NCBI RefSeq assembly: GCF_002917105.1 | Contig: NZ_PQFZ01000028.1 | Location: 1-62,799 of the forward strand | Direction: 5' to 3' | Length of the DNA stretch: 62,799 nt | From: Allobosea psychrotolerans | GTDB taxonomy: Bacteria > Pseudomonadota > Alphaproteobacteria > Rhizobiales > Beijerinckiaceae | In this document: one piece after another, positions 42,113 to 52,568 of the stretch | How positions within the stretch are numbered: the first letter of the stretch is position 1 | Layout of the letters: the number at the start of each line of letters is the position of its first letter | Made by a program: the position numbers and the translations under genes | Notes under the pieces: model-generated | Database searches by the model: none | The model's input: only the letters and a program-made list of their open reading frames with translations | Told to the model about the DNA's origin: nothing

Positions 42113-43452
42113 GCGTGGGTAGGCTCCGCCGTCAGCACGAGGCAGGTATTCTGGCCGCCGAAGCCGAAGGAGTTCGAGATGACGGTGCGCACCTTCGCGT
42201 CGCGGGGCGTGTTGGGCACGACGTCGAGCGCGATCGCCGGATCGGGATTGGTGTAGTTGATCGTCGGCGGAATGCGGCCATTGGCGATGGTCATGAAGGA
42301 AATCACGGCCTCGACCGCACCGGCCGCCGTCAGCGTATGGCCGATCATCGACTTGTTGGAGGAGATCGGCAACGTCGCCATGCGCTCGCCGAAGACGGCA
42401 GCGCAGCTCATTGCCTCCATCTTGTCGTTCTCGGGCGTCGAGGTGCCGTGCGCGTTGATGTAGTCGACATCATCGGGTCCCAGCCCGGCATCGTCGAGCG
42501 CATCACGCATCGCCAGGATCGCCGGTTTGCCGTCGGGGCTCGAGCGGGTGCGGTGAAACCCGTCGCCGCGCTCGCCGCAACCCGCGACGATGCCCAGGAT
42601 CGTCGCGCCGCGCGCCAGCGCATGGTCGTATTCTTCCAGTACCAGCGCACCGGCGCCTTCGCCCATGACGAAGCCGTCGCGGTTCTTCGAGAAGGGTTTC
42701 GCGGCGGCTTCCGGCGGGTCGTTCTGAGTCGAGAGCGCCGAGAGCAAGGAGAAGCGGATCAGCGCCTCGGCATGGACCGAGCCGTCGGTGCCGATGCAGA
42801 GCGCGGCCTGCGTATCGCCGCGGCGGATTGCTTCGACGCCCATCTGGATCGCGGTCGCACCGGAGGAGCAAGCCGTCGAGAGCGAGATCGGCGAACCCTT
42901 AGTGCCGAATCTGTCGGCGATATGATCCGCGACCGCGCCGAACAGGAAGAGCTCGTGCATGGGTTTGAATTTCTGCGAGGCGGCGGCCCTCAGCAGCCCG
43001 TCATAATCCACATCGCCTTCGAAGGTTTGGGCGAGCTCCTGCTTCTGCGGCCATTCCATCTCGACCGGGGGCACCGCCATGAAGAGCTCGCCGGGAAAAT
43101 CGCCGGGCTGCCCGAGGCCGCTCTGGCTGACCGCTTCGTCGGCTGCGAGCGTCGCGAGCTTTTCCGAGAGCTGCGGGGCGGTGAAGGAGCCGTCGAAGAG
43201 AAAATCGACCGTGCCGGCGATGGTGGTGCGCAAGCCCTCGGTCGGGAAGCGTTCGATCCGGTGGATGCCGGATTTACCGGCAGTCAGCGCTTGCCAATTG
43301 GCCTCCTTGCCCTGGCCGAGCGAGGTGACGATGCCGAGGCCGGTAACCGCGACGACCCGGCGGCCCTTGGCGTCGCGATGGGCTGCAGTCTGGCCCGCCG
43401 CAGGCTGGTTCACTGCGGTCTGGTTCACGGCAGTCTGGTTCTTGGCGCTCAT
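42109..43452 (-). CDS. fabF1XL: Beta-ketoacyl-ACP synthase, catalytic partner (FabF1-XL type)
   Basis: A 447-residue condensing enzyme. The nucleophile is in SLSTACSSGATAIQMG, and both histidines are present in NAHGTSTPENDKME and MIGHTLTAAGAVEAV. The N-terminal ~25 residues are low-complexity (NQTAVNQTAVNQP), encoded by a 15-bp tandem repeat at 43405-43449 and not part of the fold. It lies next to a KS-like protein lacking the cysteine, so the pair may work as a heterodimer. Confidence 0.92.
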   Translation of the reverse strand: MSAKNQTAVNQTAVNQPAAGQTAAHRDAKGRRVVAVTGLGIVTSLGQGKEANWQALTAGKSGIHRIERFPTEGLRTTIAGTVDFLFDGSFTAPQLSEKLATLAADEAVSQSGLGQPGDFPGELFMAVPPVEMEWPQKQELAQTFEGDVDYDGLLRAAASQKFKPMHELFLFGAVADHIADRFGTKGSPISLSTACSSGATAIQMGVEAIRRGDTQAALCIGTDGSVHAEALIRFSLLSALSTQNDPPEAAAKPFSKNRDGFVMGEGAGALVLEEYDHALARGATILGIVAGCGERGDGFHRTRSSPDGKPAILAMRDALDDAGLGPDDVDYINAHGTSTPENDKMEAMSCAAVFGERMATLPISSNKSMIGHTLTAAGAVEAVISFMTIANGRIPPTINYTNPDPAIALDVVPNTPRDAKVRTVISNSFGFGGQNTCLVLTAEPTHA

Positions 43453-43462
43453 CGCTTGATCC

Positions 43463-44593
43463 TCACGCTTTCACCAGGCGCGCCGCGCCCTCGCCGCGCC
43501 AATGGCCGGCGCCGGTGACGATCGCCTCCTTGGCCTGCCCCGCCGAGATGGCGGCCGCGGCCAAGGCGACGGAAACCGGGAATGCGGCCTCCACGGCATG
43601 GCCGACGAGATCGCCCGTCGCGACGCGCCTGGCTTGCGGCAGCGCAGCGATGACCGAAGCCTCTTCCGCCGTGATTCCGGCGGCGCCGGTCGCGGCCGAG
43701 ACCGCCAGGGCGCCGGGCGCAATCGCGCCGAAGCCGGAGAGCAGCCCGTTCAGGGCCGCCTCGACCGTGCCGGGCTGGCGCTTCGAGCGCGTCGCAGCAA
43801 CATGGCTCAGCCGAGCATGGATCTTGGCGCCGCGCGCGGCGGCGCGCCCGGCCGATTCGAGCACCAGGAAGGCTCCGGCGCTGCCGGTGATGAGGCCCGG
43901 CGCTGCCTCGCGCGCGAAAACCGGGGCAAATTCGCCCTTGCGCAGATAGCCGCCGAGTTCGAGCAGCAGCAGCATGTCGCGCCGCTCGGCATTATAGGCG
44001 CCGCCCACCAGCATGACCTCGGCCTGGCCGGCCGCGATGCGGGCATGCGCGGTGCGGATGGCGTCGACGCCGGCCTGCTCCTCGCCCATGAAGGTGCGCG
44101 AGGCGCCGGTGACGCCGTGGACGATGGCGATATTGCCGGCCAGCAGGTTCGAGAGCTGGGCGAGGAAGAGCGTGGGGCGCAGATCGCCCATCAGGCGCTC
44201 GTTCAGAAAGGCTCCCGGCTCATTGGCGCCGCGCAGGCCGGTGAGGATGGCGCCGTCGACGGCATGGTCGCGCTCGCCGCCGCCGGCGGCGACGATGACC
44301 TGCAGCACGCTCTTGGCCTCGGCATCCTCCTTCAGCCCCGCATCATCGAGAGCCAGGCCAGCGGCGTAGACGCCGAGCCGCTGCCAAGGCTCCATCTGGC
44401 GCTGATCCGATTTCTTCGGGATCTGGCGGTCGAGTTCGAGCGGCTTCAGCGGGTGCAGCGGATAGGGCGCGAAGCTTATGGCGTCGGTATTCGGCGCGGC
44501 GCCGGATGCCAGCGCCTGGGCATGGGTCTCCAGCCCCTCTCCGAGACTGGACGCCAGTCCGATCCCGGTGATGACGACGTCGTGCGGGTTCAT
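43463..44593 (-). CDS. fabF2XL: KS-fold protein lacking the active-site Cys (FabF2-XL, chain-length-factor-like)
   Basis: A 376-residue protein with the FabF fold (VVITGIGLASSLGEGLE; RQMEPWQRLGVYAAGLALDDAGL; GQAEVMLVGGAYN). At the nucleophile position it reads TFMGEEQAGVDAI (EEQAG at residues 171-175) where FabF has a T-A-C-x-S motif, so Cys is replaced by Gln/Glu. The EQAG string is like that in chain length factors of type II polyketide synthases. The first catalytic His motif (HGT) is also lost, while GHAVEAAF keeps the second. It overlaps fabZ by 4 bases. Likely non-condensing partner of FabF1; this is inference. Confidence 0.85.
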   Translation of the reverse strand: MNPHDVVITGIGLASSLGEGLETHAQALASGAAPNTDAISFAPYPLHPLKPLELDRQIPKKSDQRQMEPWQRLGVYAAGLALDDAGLKEDAEAKSVLQVIVAAGGGERDHAVDGAILTGLRGANEPGAFLNERLMGDLRPTLFLAQLSNLLAGNIAIVHGVTGASRTFMGEEQAGVDAIRTAHARIAAGQAEVMLVGGAYNAERRDMLLLLELGGYLRKGEFAPVFAREAAPGLITGSAGAFLVLESAGRAAARGAKIHARLSHVAATRSKRQPGTVEAALNGLLSGFGAIAPGALAVSAATGAAGITAEEASVIAALPQARRVATGDLVGHAVEAAFPVSVALAAAAISAGQAKEAIVTGAGHWRGEGAARLVKA

Positions 44594-45060
44594 CGTGCAG
44601 GCTCCGGCTTGAGGCCGATTGTTTTGATGCGGCTTTCCATCAGCGTGCGCATGTCGGCGGGGAAAGGCATCAGTCGGAACCGCAATTCAGCGTCGCAGAT
44701 CGGCTTGCCGGCGATTGTGATCTTTGCCTTGGTGGCAGCGTAGCCCGACCCCTCGATCACCAATTCGGCGGAGACGTCGAGAACGGCGTCGGGCTCGACG
44801 AAGGTGCGGAAACGCGCCTTGTCGACGGTCATCAGGAAGGGCATCTGGGTCAGCCCGTTCAGGCCCAGCAGCAGATAGCCGGAGGCCTGCGCCATCGTCT
44901 CGGTCAAGAGGACGCCGGGCACGAGCGGGTGGCCGGGGAAATGACCTTCGAAGACGGGGCTCGCACTCGCAGACGGCACGGTCGAGCGCGTAACGATGCG
45001 CTTTTCCGAAGGTTCGAATGCGACAACCGTGTCGATCATATCGAAATATTCGAGGCGCAT
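44590..45060 (-). CDS. fabZXL: 3-hydroxyacyl-ACP dehydratase, FabZ-like (VLCFA operon)
   Basis: A 156-residue hotdog-fold dehydratase. The catalytic segment FEGHFPGHPLVPGVLLTETMAQASGYLLL has the family's His and Glu. It removes water from 3-hydroxyacyl-AcpXL during elongation. It is the second gene of the cluster, 180 bases after acpXL, and overlaps the KS-like gene. The start at 45060 has modest ribosome-site support. Confidence 0.92.
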   Translation of the reverse strand: MRLEYFDMIDTVVAFEPSEKRIVTRSTVPSASASPVFEGHFPGHPLVPGVLLTETMAQASGYLLLGLNGLTQMPFLMTVDKARFRTFVEPDAVLDVSAELVIEGSGYAATKAKITIAGKPICDAELRFRLMPFPADMRTLMESRIKTIGLKPEPAR

Positions 45061-45240
45061 GCGATCCTTGGCCTTGTCGGGCGCGCCCGGAAACGGCGCG
45101 CGCCCGCGCCGCGGACCGAAGTCTCCGCGCGCGGGCTTGCATATGCTCTATCGGGAGAGTGTGCCCGGCTCAAGGCCGAGCGCAGATCAGGCCGGCTTCA
45201 GGCGCTGAGCCTGCCGCCGACCTCAGGCCTCCCAGCGACC

Positions 45241-45522
45241 TTAGGCCTTCTTGGCGGCCACGAGCTCGTCGATGCGCTTGCACAGGTTCTCGAGCACGAA
45301 ATACTGCTCGGCCGGCGCCTTGCCCTCGTTGACTTCCTGGGTCCACTGCTCGAGCGGCAGCTTGATGCCGAAGGCCTTGTCGATCGCGAAGGCGATGTCG
45401 AGGAAGGCGAGCGAGTCGATGCCGAGGTCTTCGATGGCGTGGCTCTGGGGCGTAATCTTTTCGCGCGGAATGTCGCAGGTCTCGGAAATAATGCCGGCGA
45501 CCGTCTCGAACGTGGCGGACAT
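45241..45522 (-). CDS. acpXL: Acyl carrier protein AcpXL
   Basis: A 93-residue specialised acyl carrier protein for very-long-chain fatty acids of lipid A. The phosphopantetheine serine is in LGIDSLAFLDIAFAIDKAFGIKLP, and the extended C-terminus (EGKAPAEQYFVLENLCKRIDELVAAKKA) distinguishes AcpXL from the standard ~78-residue AcpP. First gene of the cluster running to lpxXL. GGGAGC precedes the ATG. Confidence 0.95.
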   Translation of the reverse strand: MSATFETVAGIISETCDIPREKITPQSHAIEDLGIDSLAFLDIAFAIDKAFGIKLPLEQWTQEVNEGKAPAEQYFVLENLCKRIDELVAAKKA

Positions 45523-45659
45523 GCGGGTGCTCCCGTCTTGAATGATGATGGCGGGCGACATCCGGGCGCGGGGATCCCGCGCCTGCCCCAAGCCCCCCGC
45601 CGAGGATGACTGTGACGCCCCCTTACACCGGGGGCGGAAAGAGAACAACCTTGCGCGCC

Positions 45660-45762
45660 GAGAAGCGCGTCATGGCCGGGCTTGACCCGGCCATCTCTTG
45701 CTGAGGTGCCTCTTGCGGAAAGAGGTTCTCGGGTCCGCGCATCGCGCGGCCCGAGAATGACG
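45660..45762. repeat. Composite REP-like repeat (second copy)
   Basis: CATGGCCGGGCTTGACCCGG and its partner GGCCAT form a near-perfect palindrome, followed by TTCTCGGGTCCGCGC...GCGGCCCGAGAATGACG. Same two-part layout as 27156-27265. It fills the gap between acpXL and acnA, whose terminator it may provide. Confidence 0.78.
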
Positions 45763-45770
45763 TGCCGGGA

Positions 45771-48482
<2,712 letters not shown>

Positions 48483-48711
48483 GCGGGCTATCCTGATCAA
48501 GGGGTTGCGGTCGCGAGCCGGTGAGCCTTGCGGCTTTGCCGGATCGAAGGCCTAATGCGCATGACGCGCGCGCCGCCTCGGGAGTGCCCGAGCCCCGCGC
48601 CGGATCGGCGTGCGGCGTAGCCACGGGTTCTATAGAGCAATTCCAAGAAGCCCGCTACATGTACCGTATGAGCTCGGCGATGACTTTGACGCTTGGGAAG
48701 ACGCTTTAGCC

Positions 48712-49332
48712 TTGCCGCGATTTTTATTCCCCGAGCTCGTCCTGAAGGCCGAGAATCTCAGCTGCCGGCGCGGCGGGCGCTTGATTTTCGAGGGCTTGAG
48801 CTTCCGGCTCGGTAACAGCGAGGCGATCGCGCTGACCGGGCGCAACGGCGCCGGCAAGTCGAGCCTGATCGCGATGCTGTGCGGCCGGCTGCGGCCCGCC
48901 GGCGGCGAAATGCGAATCGAGGGTGCTGAAGATGCGCCGCTGGCGGAGCTCAGCCATCTCGTCGGCCACCGCGACGGGCTGAAGGTCACGCTGACGGCGC
49001 AGGAGAACCTCGTCTTCGCGCAAGCTCTGCTCGGCGAAGCCGGCGCGTCGCCGCAGGATGCGCTCTCGGCCGTCGGCCTGCCGCATGTCGCCGGCCTGCC
49101 GGTGGGTTATCTCTCGGCAGGGCAGCGCCGCCGCGTCGCCCTGGCGCGGCTCCTGGTGTCGCGGCGGCCGTTCTGGCTGCTCGACGAGCCGATGGCGGCG
49201 CTGGACGCGGCCGCGCAAGCGATGCTGGCCGGGCTGATGCGCGATCATCTCGCGCAGGGCGGCGCGATCCTGGCGGCAACGCATGGGCCTTTGGGGCTCG
49301 AAACCGCGCGCGAATTGAGGATCGGGCCGTGA
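48712..49332 (+). CDS. ccmA: Heme exporter ATP-binding protein CcmA
   Basis: The ATPase of the CcmAB(C) system that releases the heme-CcmE adduct during cytochrome c maturation. Walker A LTGRNGAGKSSLIAML, signature LSAGQRRRVALARLL, Walker B FWLLDEPMAALD are intact. The start is uncertain: family members begin close to LVLKAENLSCRRGG, for which a TTG at 48712 fits (207 residues); an ATG at 48610 in frame would add 34 residues of no family character. It overlaps ccmB by 4 bases. Confidence 0.9.
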   Translation: MPRFLFPELVLKAENLSCRRGGRLIFEGLSFRLGNSEAIALTGRNGAGKSSLIAMLCGRLRPAGGEMRIEGAEDAPLAELSHLVGHRDGLKVTLTAQENLVFAQALLGEAGASPQDALSAVGLPHVAGLPVGYLSAGQRRRVALARLLVSRRPFWLLDEPMAALDAAAQAMLAGLMRDHLAQGGAILAATHGPLGLETARELRIGP

Positions 49333-49997
49333 TCCGCGCCTTCCTCGCCATCCTGAAGCGCGACCTCTTGCTCGCCTCGCGCGCCGGCGGCGGCGGGGAA
49401 CTGGCGCTCGTCTTCTTCCTGACGCTGGTCGTGCTGGTGCCGTTCGCGCTCGGGCCCGATCTCAACCTGCTGTCGCGAATCGGCCCGGCCATCCTTTGGC
49501 TGGGCGCGCTGCTTTCGACGCTGATCGGGCTCGACCGCCTGTTCCAGAGCGACGAGGAAGACGGCTCGCTCGATCTGATCCGCGCCTCGGCGCTCCCGCT
49601 CGAGCTGAGCGTTCTGGCCAAGGGGCTGGCGCATTGGCTGACGACCGGCCTGCCATTGGCGCTGGCCGCGCCGCTGCTCGGCCTCCTGGTCGCGCTTCCG
49701 GCCGAGGCGATGCTGCCGATTGCTGCGACGCTGCTTGCCGGAACCCCGGCGCTGAGCTTCATTGGCGCGGCGGCGGCGGCATTGACGGCCGGCCTGCGGC
49801 GTGGCGGCCTGATCCTGCCCGTCCTGGTCGCGCCGCTGACGATTCCGGTGCTGATCTTCGGCGTCTCTGCCGCCAACAGCGCGCTGGGCGGCACGGTGCC
49901 GTTCCTGACGCCGTTCCTGATCCTCTGCGCGCTCTCGCTGGGATCGATCGTGATCGGTACGGTCGCAGCTGGGGTGGCGCTGCGCCAGGCGGATTAG
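49329..49997 (+). CDS. ccmB: Heme exporter permease CcmB
   Basis: A 222-residue integral membrane protein with six helices. FLAILKRDLLLASRAGGGGELALVFFLTLVVLVPFALGP and LSTLIGLDRLFQSDEEDGSLDLI are typical CcmB segments. The start is a GTG inside the ccmA stop (GTGA). Unlike the standard ccmABCDEFGH order, the next ccm gene (ccmC) lies 915 bases further, after two small inserted genes. Confidence 0.95.
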   Translation: MIRAFLAILKRDLLLASRAGGGGELALVFFLTLVVLVPFALGPDLNLLSRIGPAILWLGALLSTLIGLDRLFQSDEEDGSLDLIRASALPLELSVLAKGLAHWLTTGLPLALAAPLLGLLVALPAEAMLPIAATLLAGTPALSFIGAAAAALTAGLRRGGLILPVLVAPLTIPVLIFGVSAANSALGGTVPFLTPFLILCALSLGSIVIGTVAAGVALRQAD

Positions 49998-50239
49998 GAC
50001 AAGGCTGGTGGCTCGGCAGGGTGCGCCCCGCGATCACCAAACTCCAGGGCGCAGCCGCAAAGAGCGGCAGCCCGCGCCACCATGTCGGCGATGTCTTCGA
50101 GCGCGACGTTCTGATCTTCGTGCTTGCGGCGGATGCTCTCGGCCGTCGCAAAAACATCCAGAACCAGTGACTGGTTGAGGCTGAGTCTGACGGTTTCCTT
50201 GATGTCGTCTTGGATACTGCTGGATAGCTGGATCAGCAT
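49994..50239 (-). CDS. Small hypothetical protein
   Basis: I do not recognise this 81-residue protein. It reads as a soluble, mostly helical protein (IQDDIKETVRLSLNQSLVLDVFATAESIRRKHEDQNVALEDIADMVARAAALCGCALEFG) and has two nearby cysteines. The ribosome site AGGAGGG is strong and a perfect TATAAT lies about 75 bases upstream on the same strand, so it looks expressed. It overlaps the ccmB stop by 4 bases tail to tail and diverges from the RHH gene. Confidence 0.7.
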   Translation of the reverse strand: MLIQLSSSIQDDIKETVRLSLNQSLVLDVFATAESIRRKHEDQNVALEDIADMVARAAALCGCALEFGDRGAHPAEPPALS

Positions 50240-50311
50240 GGCTGGCCCTCCTGTTCATGATCGAACATGGGGTCGACGTTGGCTCGACGCAACCTAAAAA
50301 TGGAGAAAATT

Positions 50312-50340
50312 ATTATACATTTCAATTAGTTAGTATTACA
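50312..50340 (-). promoter_or_regulatory. Promoter of the small hypothetical gene
   Basis: On the minus strand a perfect TATAAT (+ strand 50312-50317) follows TGTAAT (50335-50340) by 17 bases. The -35 is weak, the -10 perfect. It lies in an AT-rich island unusual in this GC-rich window. Confidence 0.5.
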
Positions 50341-50475
50341 CGCCGATGGCGATACGAAGGCCTTTGACGGTGTCGACGGCAATGGCTGCAACGCGGCCAT
50401 GGGCGCTTCCTAAGCAAGAGCCGGCCCATTGGCCGTCCGTGCCGACGGCTAAACCATTGCTTTTTGAGCGGCTTG

Positions 50476-50532
50476 TTGATTTGCCTGAAAACGCGATTAT
50501 ACATCCACTTACTCATTTGGTTACTCATTTGG
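50476..50532 (+). promoter_or_regulatory. Promoter with tandem operator-like repeat of the RHH gene
   Basis: TTGATT (50476-50481) and TATACA (50498-50503) are spaced 16 bases. Directly after lie two perfect tandem copies of TTACTCATTTGG (50509-50520 and 50521-50532), covering the expected start of transcription. Ribbon-helix-helix repressors commonly bind short tandem direct repeats, so autoregulation by the downstream protein is likely. The ATG is 18 bases beyond the second copy. Confidence 0.6.
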
Positions 50533-50550
50533 CTCGCGGAGAGAAGGGCG

Positions 50551-50793
50551 ATGGCTGAGCTGGAACGTGCCGACAGGCTTCAGATCATGCTGAACCAGGA
50601 CGAACTGCGCGCAGTCGAAGACTTTCGCTTCGAAAAGCGAATGCCGAGCCGCGCCGCCGCCGTTCGCGAATTGCTGCGGCGCGGGCTGGAGTCGGAGGGC
50701 TTCGGTCTTGCTCCGGAAGGCGTCCGATCGCGCGACTTTGGCGTCGTCAGCGGTAATGGATCCGAGGCATCGTCCCCGCAAAGCGAGGACTGA
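50551..50793 (+). CDS. Ribbon-helix-helix-like small DNA-binding protein
   Basis: An 80-residue protein. RADRLQIMLNQDELRAVEDFRFEKRMPSRAAAVRELLRRGL has the beta strand followed by two helices of the RHH (CopG/Arc) fold; the rest is a flexible Ser/Gly tail. The start at 50551 has GAGAAGG upstream. It lies between ccmB and ccmC in the ccm direction. Function unknown; repressor of itself and perhaps of the divergent gene. Confidence 0.75.
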   Translation: MAELERADRLQIMLNQDELRAVEDFRFEKRMPSRAAAVRELLRRGLESEGFGLAPEGVRSRDFGVVSGNGSEASSPQSED

Positions 50794-50911
50794 CCCGACC
50801 GCTACGACGCGATTTGCCGCGCGCGTCGTGGATTGTTGAGATGCGCCGTCGTTGCTAGATCAGGTTCGAGTTCCGGCATCCGCCGGATGAGGACAAGCCG
50901 ATCGCGATGAC

Positions 50912-51673
50912 ATGGCCAGCCTGATCGATTTCGCGAATCCGACGCGCTTCATGCGCCTGTCGGGCACGCTGCTGCCGTGGATGACCGGCGCGGCCATGCT
51001 GCTGCTCGCGCTCGGCTTCTATCTCGCCTGGTTCGTCGCTCCGGCCGACTACCAGCAGGGCGAGACCATCCGGATCATGTTCGTGCATGTCCCGGCCGCT
51101 TGGCTCGCGCTGATGTTCTACACGATGATGGCGGTCTCCGGTCTCGGCACGCTGGTCTGGCGACATCCCCTGGCGGATGTCGCCCAGAAGGCGGCGGCGC
51201 CGATCGGGGCGTGCTTCGCATTGATCTGCCTGCTCACCGGCGCCTTCTGGGGCAAGCCGATGTGGGGCACCTATTGGGTTTGGGACGCGCGATTGACCTC
51301 GGTGCTCGTGCTCTTCCTGATCTATCTCGGCATCATTGCGCTGTGGCGCGCGCTCGACGATTCCGCCCGGGCCGGGCGGGCGGTGGCGATCCTGACGCTG
51401 GTCGGCTTCGTCAATGTGCCGATCATCAAATTCTCGGTCGACTGGTGGAATACGCTGCATCAACCGGCTTCGGTGTTCCGCGCGGGCGGGCCGACGATCC
51501 ACCCCTCCATGCTGTGGCCGTTGCTGATCCTGGCGCTTGGTTTCACCTTGCTGGGCCTGGGCCTGCATCTGGTGGCGATGCGGGCCGAGATCATGCGCCG
51601 GCGGGTGCGCACGCTGACGATCCTGGAAGCCGAGCGGCTCGACCGGCTGGCGGCGCAGGCGTTGCCGGTATGA
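50912..51673 (+). CDS. ccmC: Heme ABC transporter permease CcmC
   Basis: A 253-residue heme-handling membrane protein with six helices. The WWD-family motif is PMWGTYWVWDARLTSVLVLFLIYLG, flanked by histidines that bind heme (IMFVHVPAAW and PSMLWP region IHPS). It attaches heme to CcmE. Stop overlaps ccmD start (ATGA). Confidence 0.96.
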   Translation: MASLIDFANPTRFMRLSGTLLPWMTGAAMLLLALGFYLAWFVAPADYQQGETIRIMFVHVPAAWLALMFYTMMAVSGLGTLVWRHPLADVAQKAAAPIGACFALICLLTGAFWGKPMWGTYWVWDARLTSVLVLFLIYLGIIALWRALDDSARAGRAVAILTLVGFVNVPIIKFSVDWWNTLHQPASVFRAGGPTIHPSMLWPLLILALGFTLLGLGLHLVAMRAEIMRRRVRTLTILEAERLDRLAAQALPV

Positions 51674-51855
51674 GCGCGCTCATGAGCGGTCTTGGGCCCC
51701 ATGCCGGTTTCATTCTGGCGTCCTATGGCGCGGTCGTCCTGATCCTCGGCGGCCTGATCATGGCGATCCTCTTCGATCACAGGGCGCAGAAGCGTGCGCT
51801 TGCAGCGTTGGAGCAGCGCGGCGCGGGCCGCCGGTCGGACAGGGCATCGTCATGA
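51670..51855 (+). CDS. ccmD: Heme exporter protein CcmD
   Basis: A 61-residue single-span membrane protein. GPHAGFILASYGAVVLILGGLIMAILFDHRAQKRALAALE is the CcmD pattern: one helix then a basic cytoplasmic tail. It stabilises the CcmABCDE heme release complex. It overlaps ccmC and ccmG by 4 bases each, so position and size confirm it. Confidence 0.93.
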   Translation: MSALMSGLGPHAGFILASYGAVVLILGGLIMAILFDHRAQKRALAALEQRGAGRRSDRASS

Positions 51856-52445
51856 GCGAGATCGAGGTTCAACCCCGTCGCCGCTCGCCGCTGGTTTTCC
51901 TGATTCCCCTGATCCTGTTCGGCGCGCTGGCGCTGATCTTCGCGGTCGGCCTGTTTTCGGGCGACGCCAGCAAGGTGCCCTCGGCCCTGATCGGAAAGCC
52001 TGCCCCAGTGATCACGCTGTCGCAGCTCGAGGGGCTGCAGCGCGACGGGCAACCCGTGCCGGCTTTCGCGATGGCGGATCTGGCGAAGGGGCGCGCCACC
52101 CTCGTCAATGTCTTTGCCAGTTGGTGTGCGCCCTGCCGGGTCGAGCACCCCTTCCTGGTGGCTATGGCCGAATCGCCTGCGGTGAAGGCCGGAAAAGTCG
52201 CGCTGGTGGGGATGAACTACAAGGATGAGGCGGAGAACGCCCGGCGCTTCCTGGGCGCGCTCGGCAATCCCTATTCGGCTGTCGGCGTCGACCGAAGCGG
52301 GCGCGCGGCGATCGAATGGGGCGTCTATGGCGTGCCCGAGACCTTCCTGATCGGCCCGGACGGGCGGATCCTGGAAAAGCATGTCGGGCCGCTCGATGCA
52401 CAAGCCGCCGGGCGACTGCTGACGCGAGCGGCGGCAGGGAAGTGA
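51852..52445 (+). CDS. ccmG: Thiol:disulfide interchange protein CcmG/DsbE
   Basis: A 197-residue periplasmic thioredoxin anchored by an N-terminal helix (PLVFLIPLILFGALALIFAVGLFSG). The active site is FASWCAPCRVEHPFL, and the GVYGVPETFLIGPDG segment with the cis-proline is typical of DsbE. It reduces apocytochrome c or CcmH before heme attachment. Last ccm gene here; ccmE, F and H are elsewhere. Confidence 0.95.
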   Translation: MSEIEVQPRRRSPLVFLIPLILFGALALIFAVGLFSGDASKVPSALIGKPAPVITLSQLEGLQRDGQPVPAFAMADLAKGRATLVNVFASWCAPCRVEHPFLVAMAESPAVKAGKVALVGMNYKDEAENARRFLGALGNPYSAVGVDRSGRAAIEWGVYGVPETFLIGPDGRILEKHVGPLDAQAAGRLLTRAAAGK

Positions 52446-52563
52446 CGGCATGCTCGGGCTTGAGTCCCGAGCTTCTCTCGTAAGAGAAGTTCCGATGGAG
52501 ATTCCCCGGGCCTGCGCTTGGGGCCGATCGCAGATCGGACCCGAGGGCTTCGCCCGGGAACGA
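52446..52563. repeat. REP-like hairpin cluster after ccmG
   Basis: GCTCGGGCTTGAGTCCCGAGC, then TTCTCTCGTAAGAGAA, then CGATCGCAGATCG and CCCGAGGGCTTCGCCCGGG: four hairpins in 118 bases, using the same GGGCTTG core as the other REP-like elements. It lies between convergent ccmG and purQ and may end both transcripts. Confidence 0.7.
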
Positions 52564-52568
52564 CAATC

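Noticed and set aside
50322..50528. Minus-strand and plus-strand small frames in the ccm gap (50322-50528, 50346-50558)
   Set aside because: They overlap the promoters and operator-like repeats, have no ribosome sites, and look like chance frames in the AT-rich island.
50860..50890. A GGTTCGA-containing stretch resembling a tRNA T-arm
   Set aside because: No acceptor, D or anticodon arms fit around it. No tRNA genes were found in the window.
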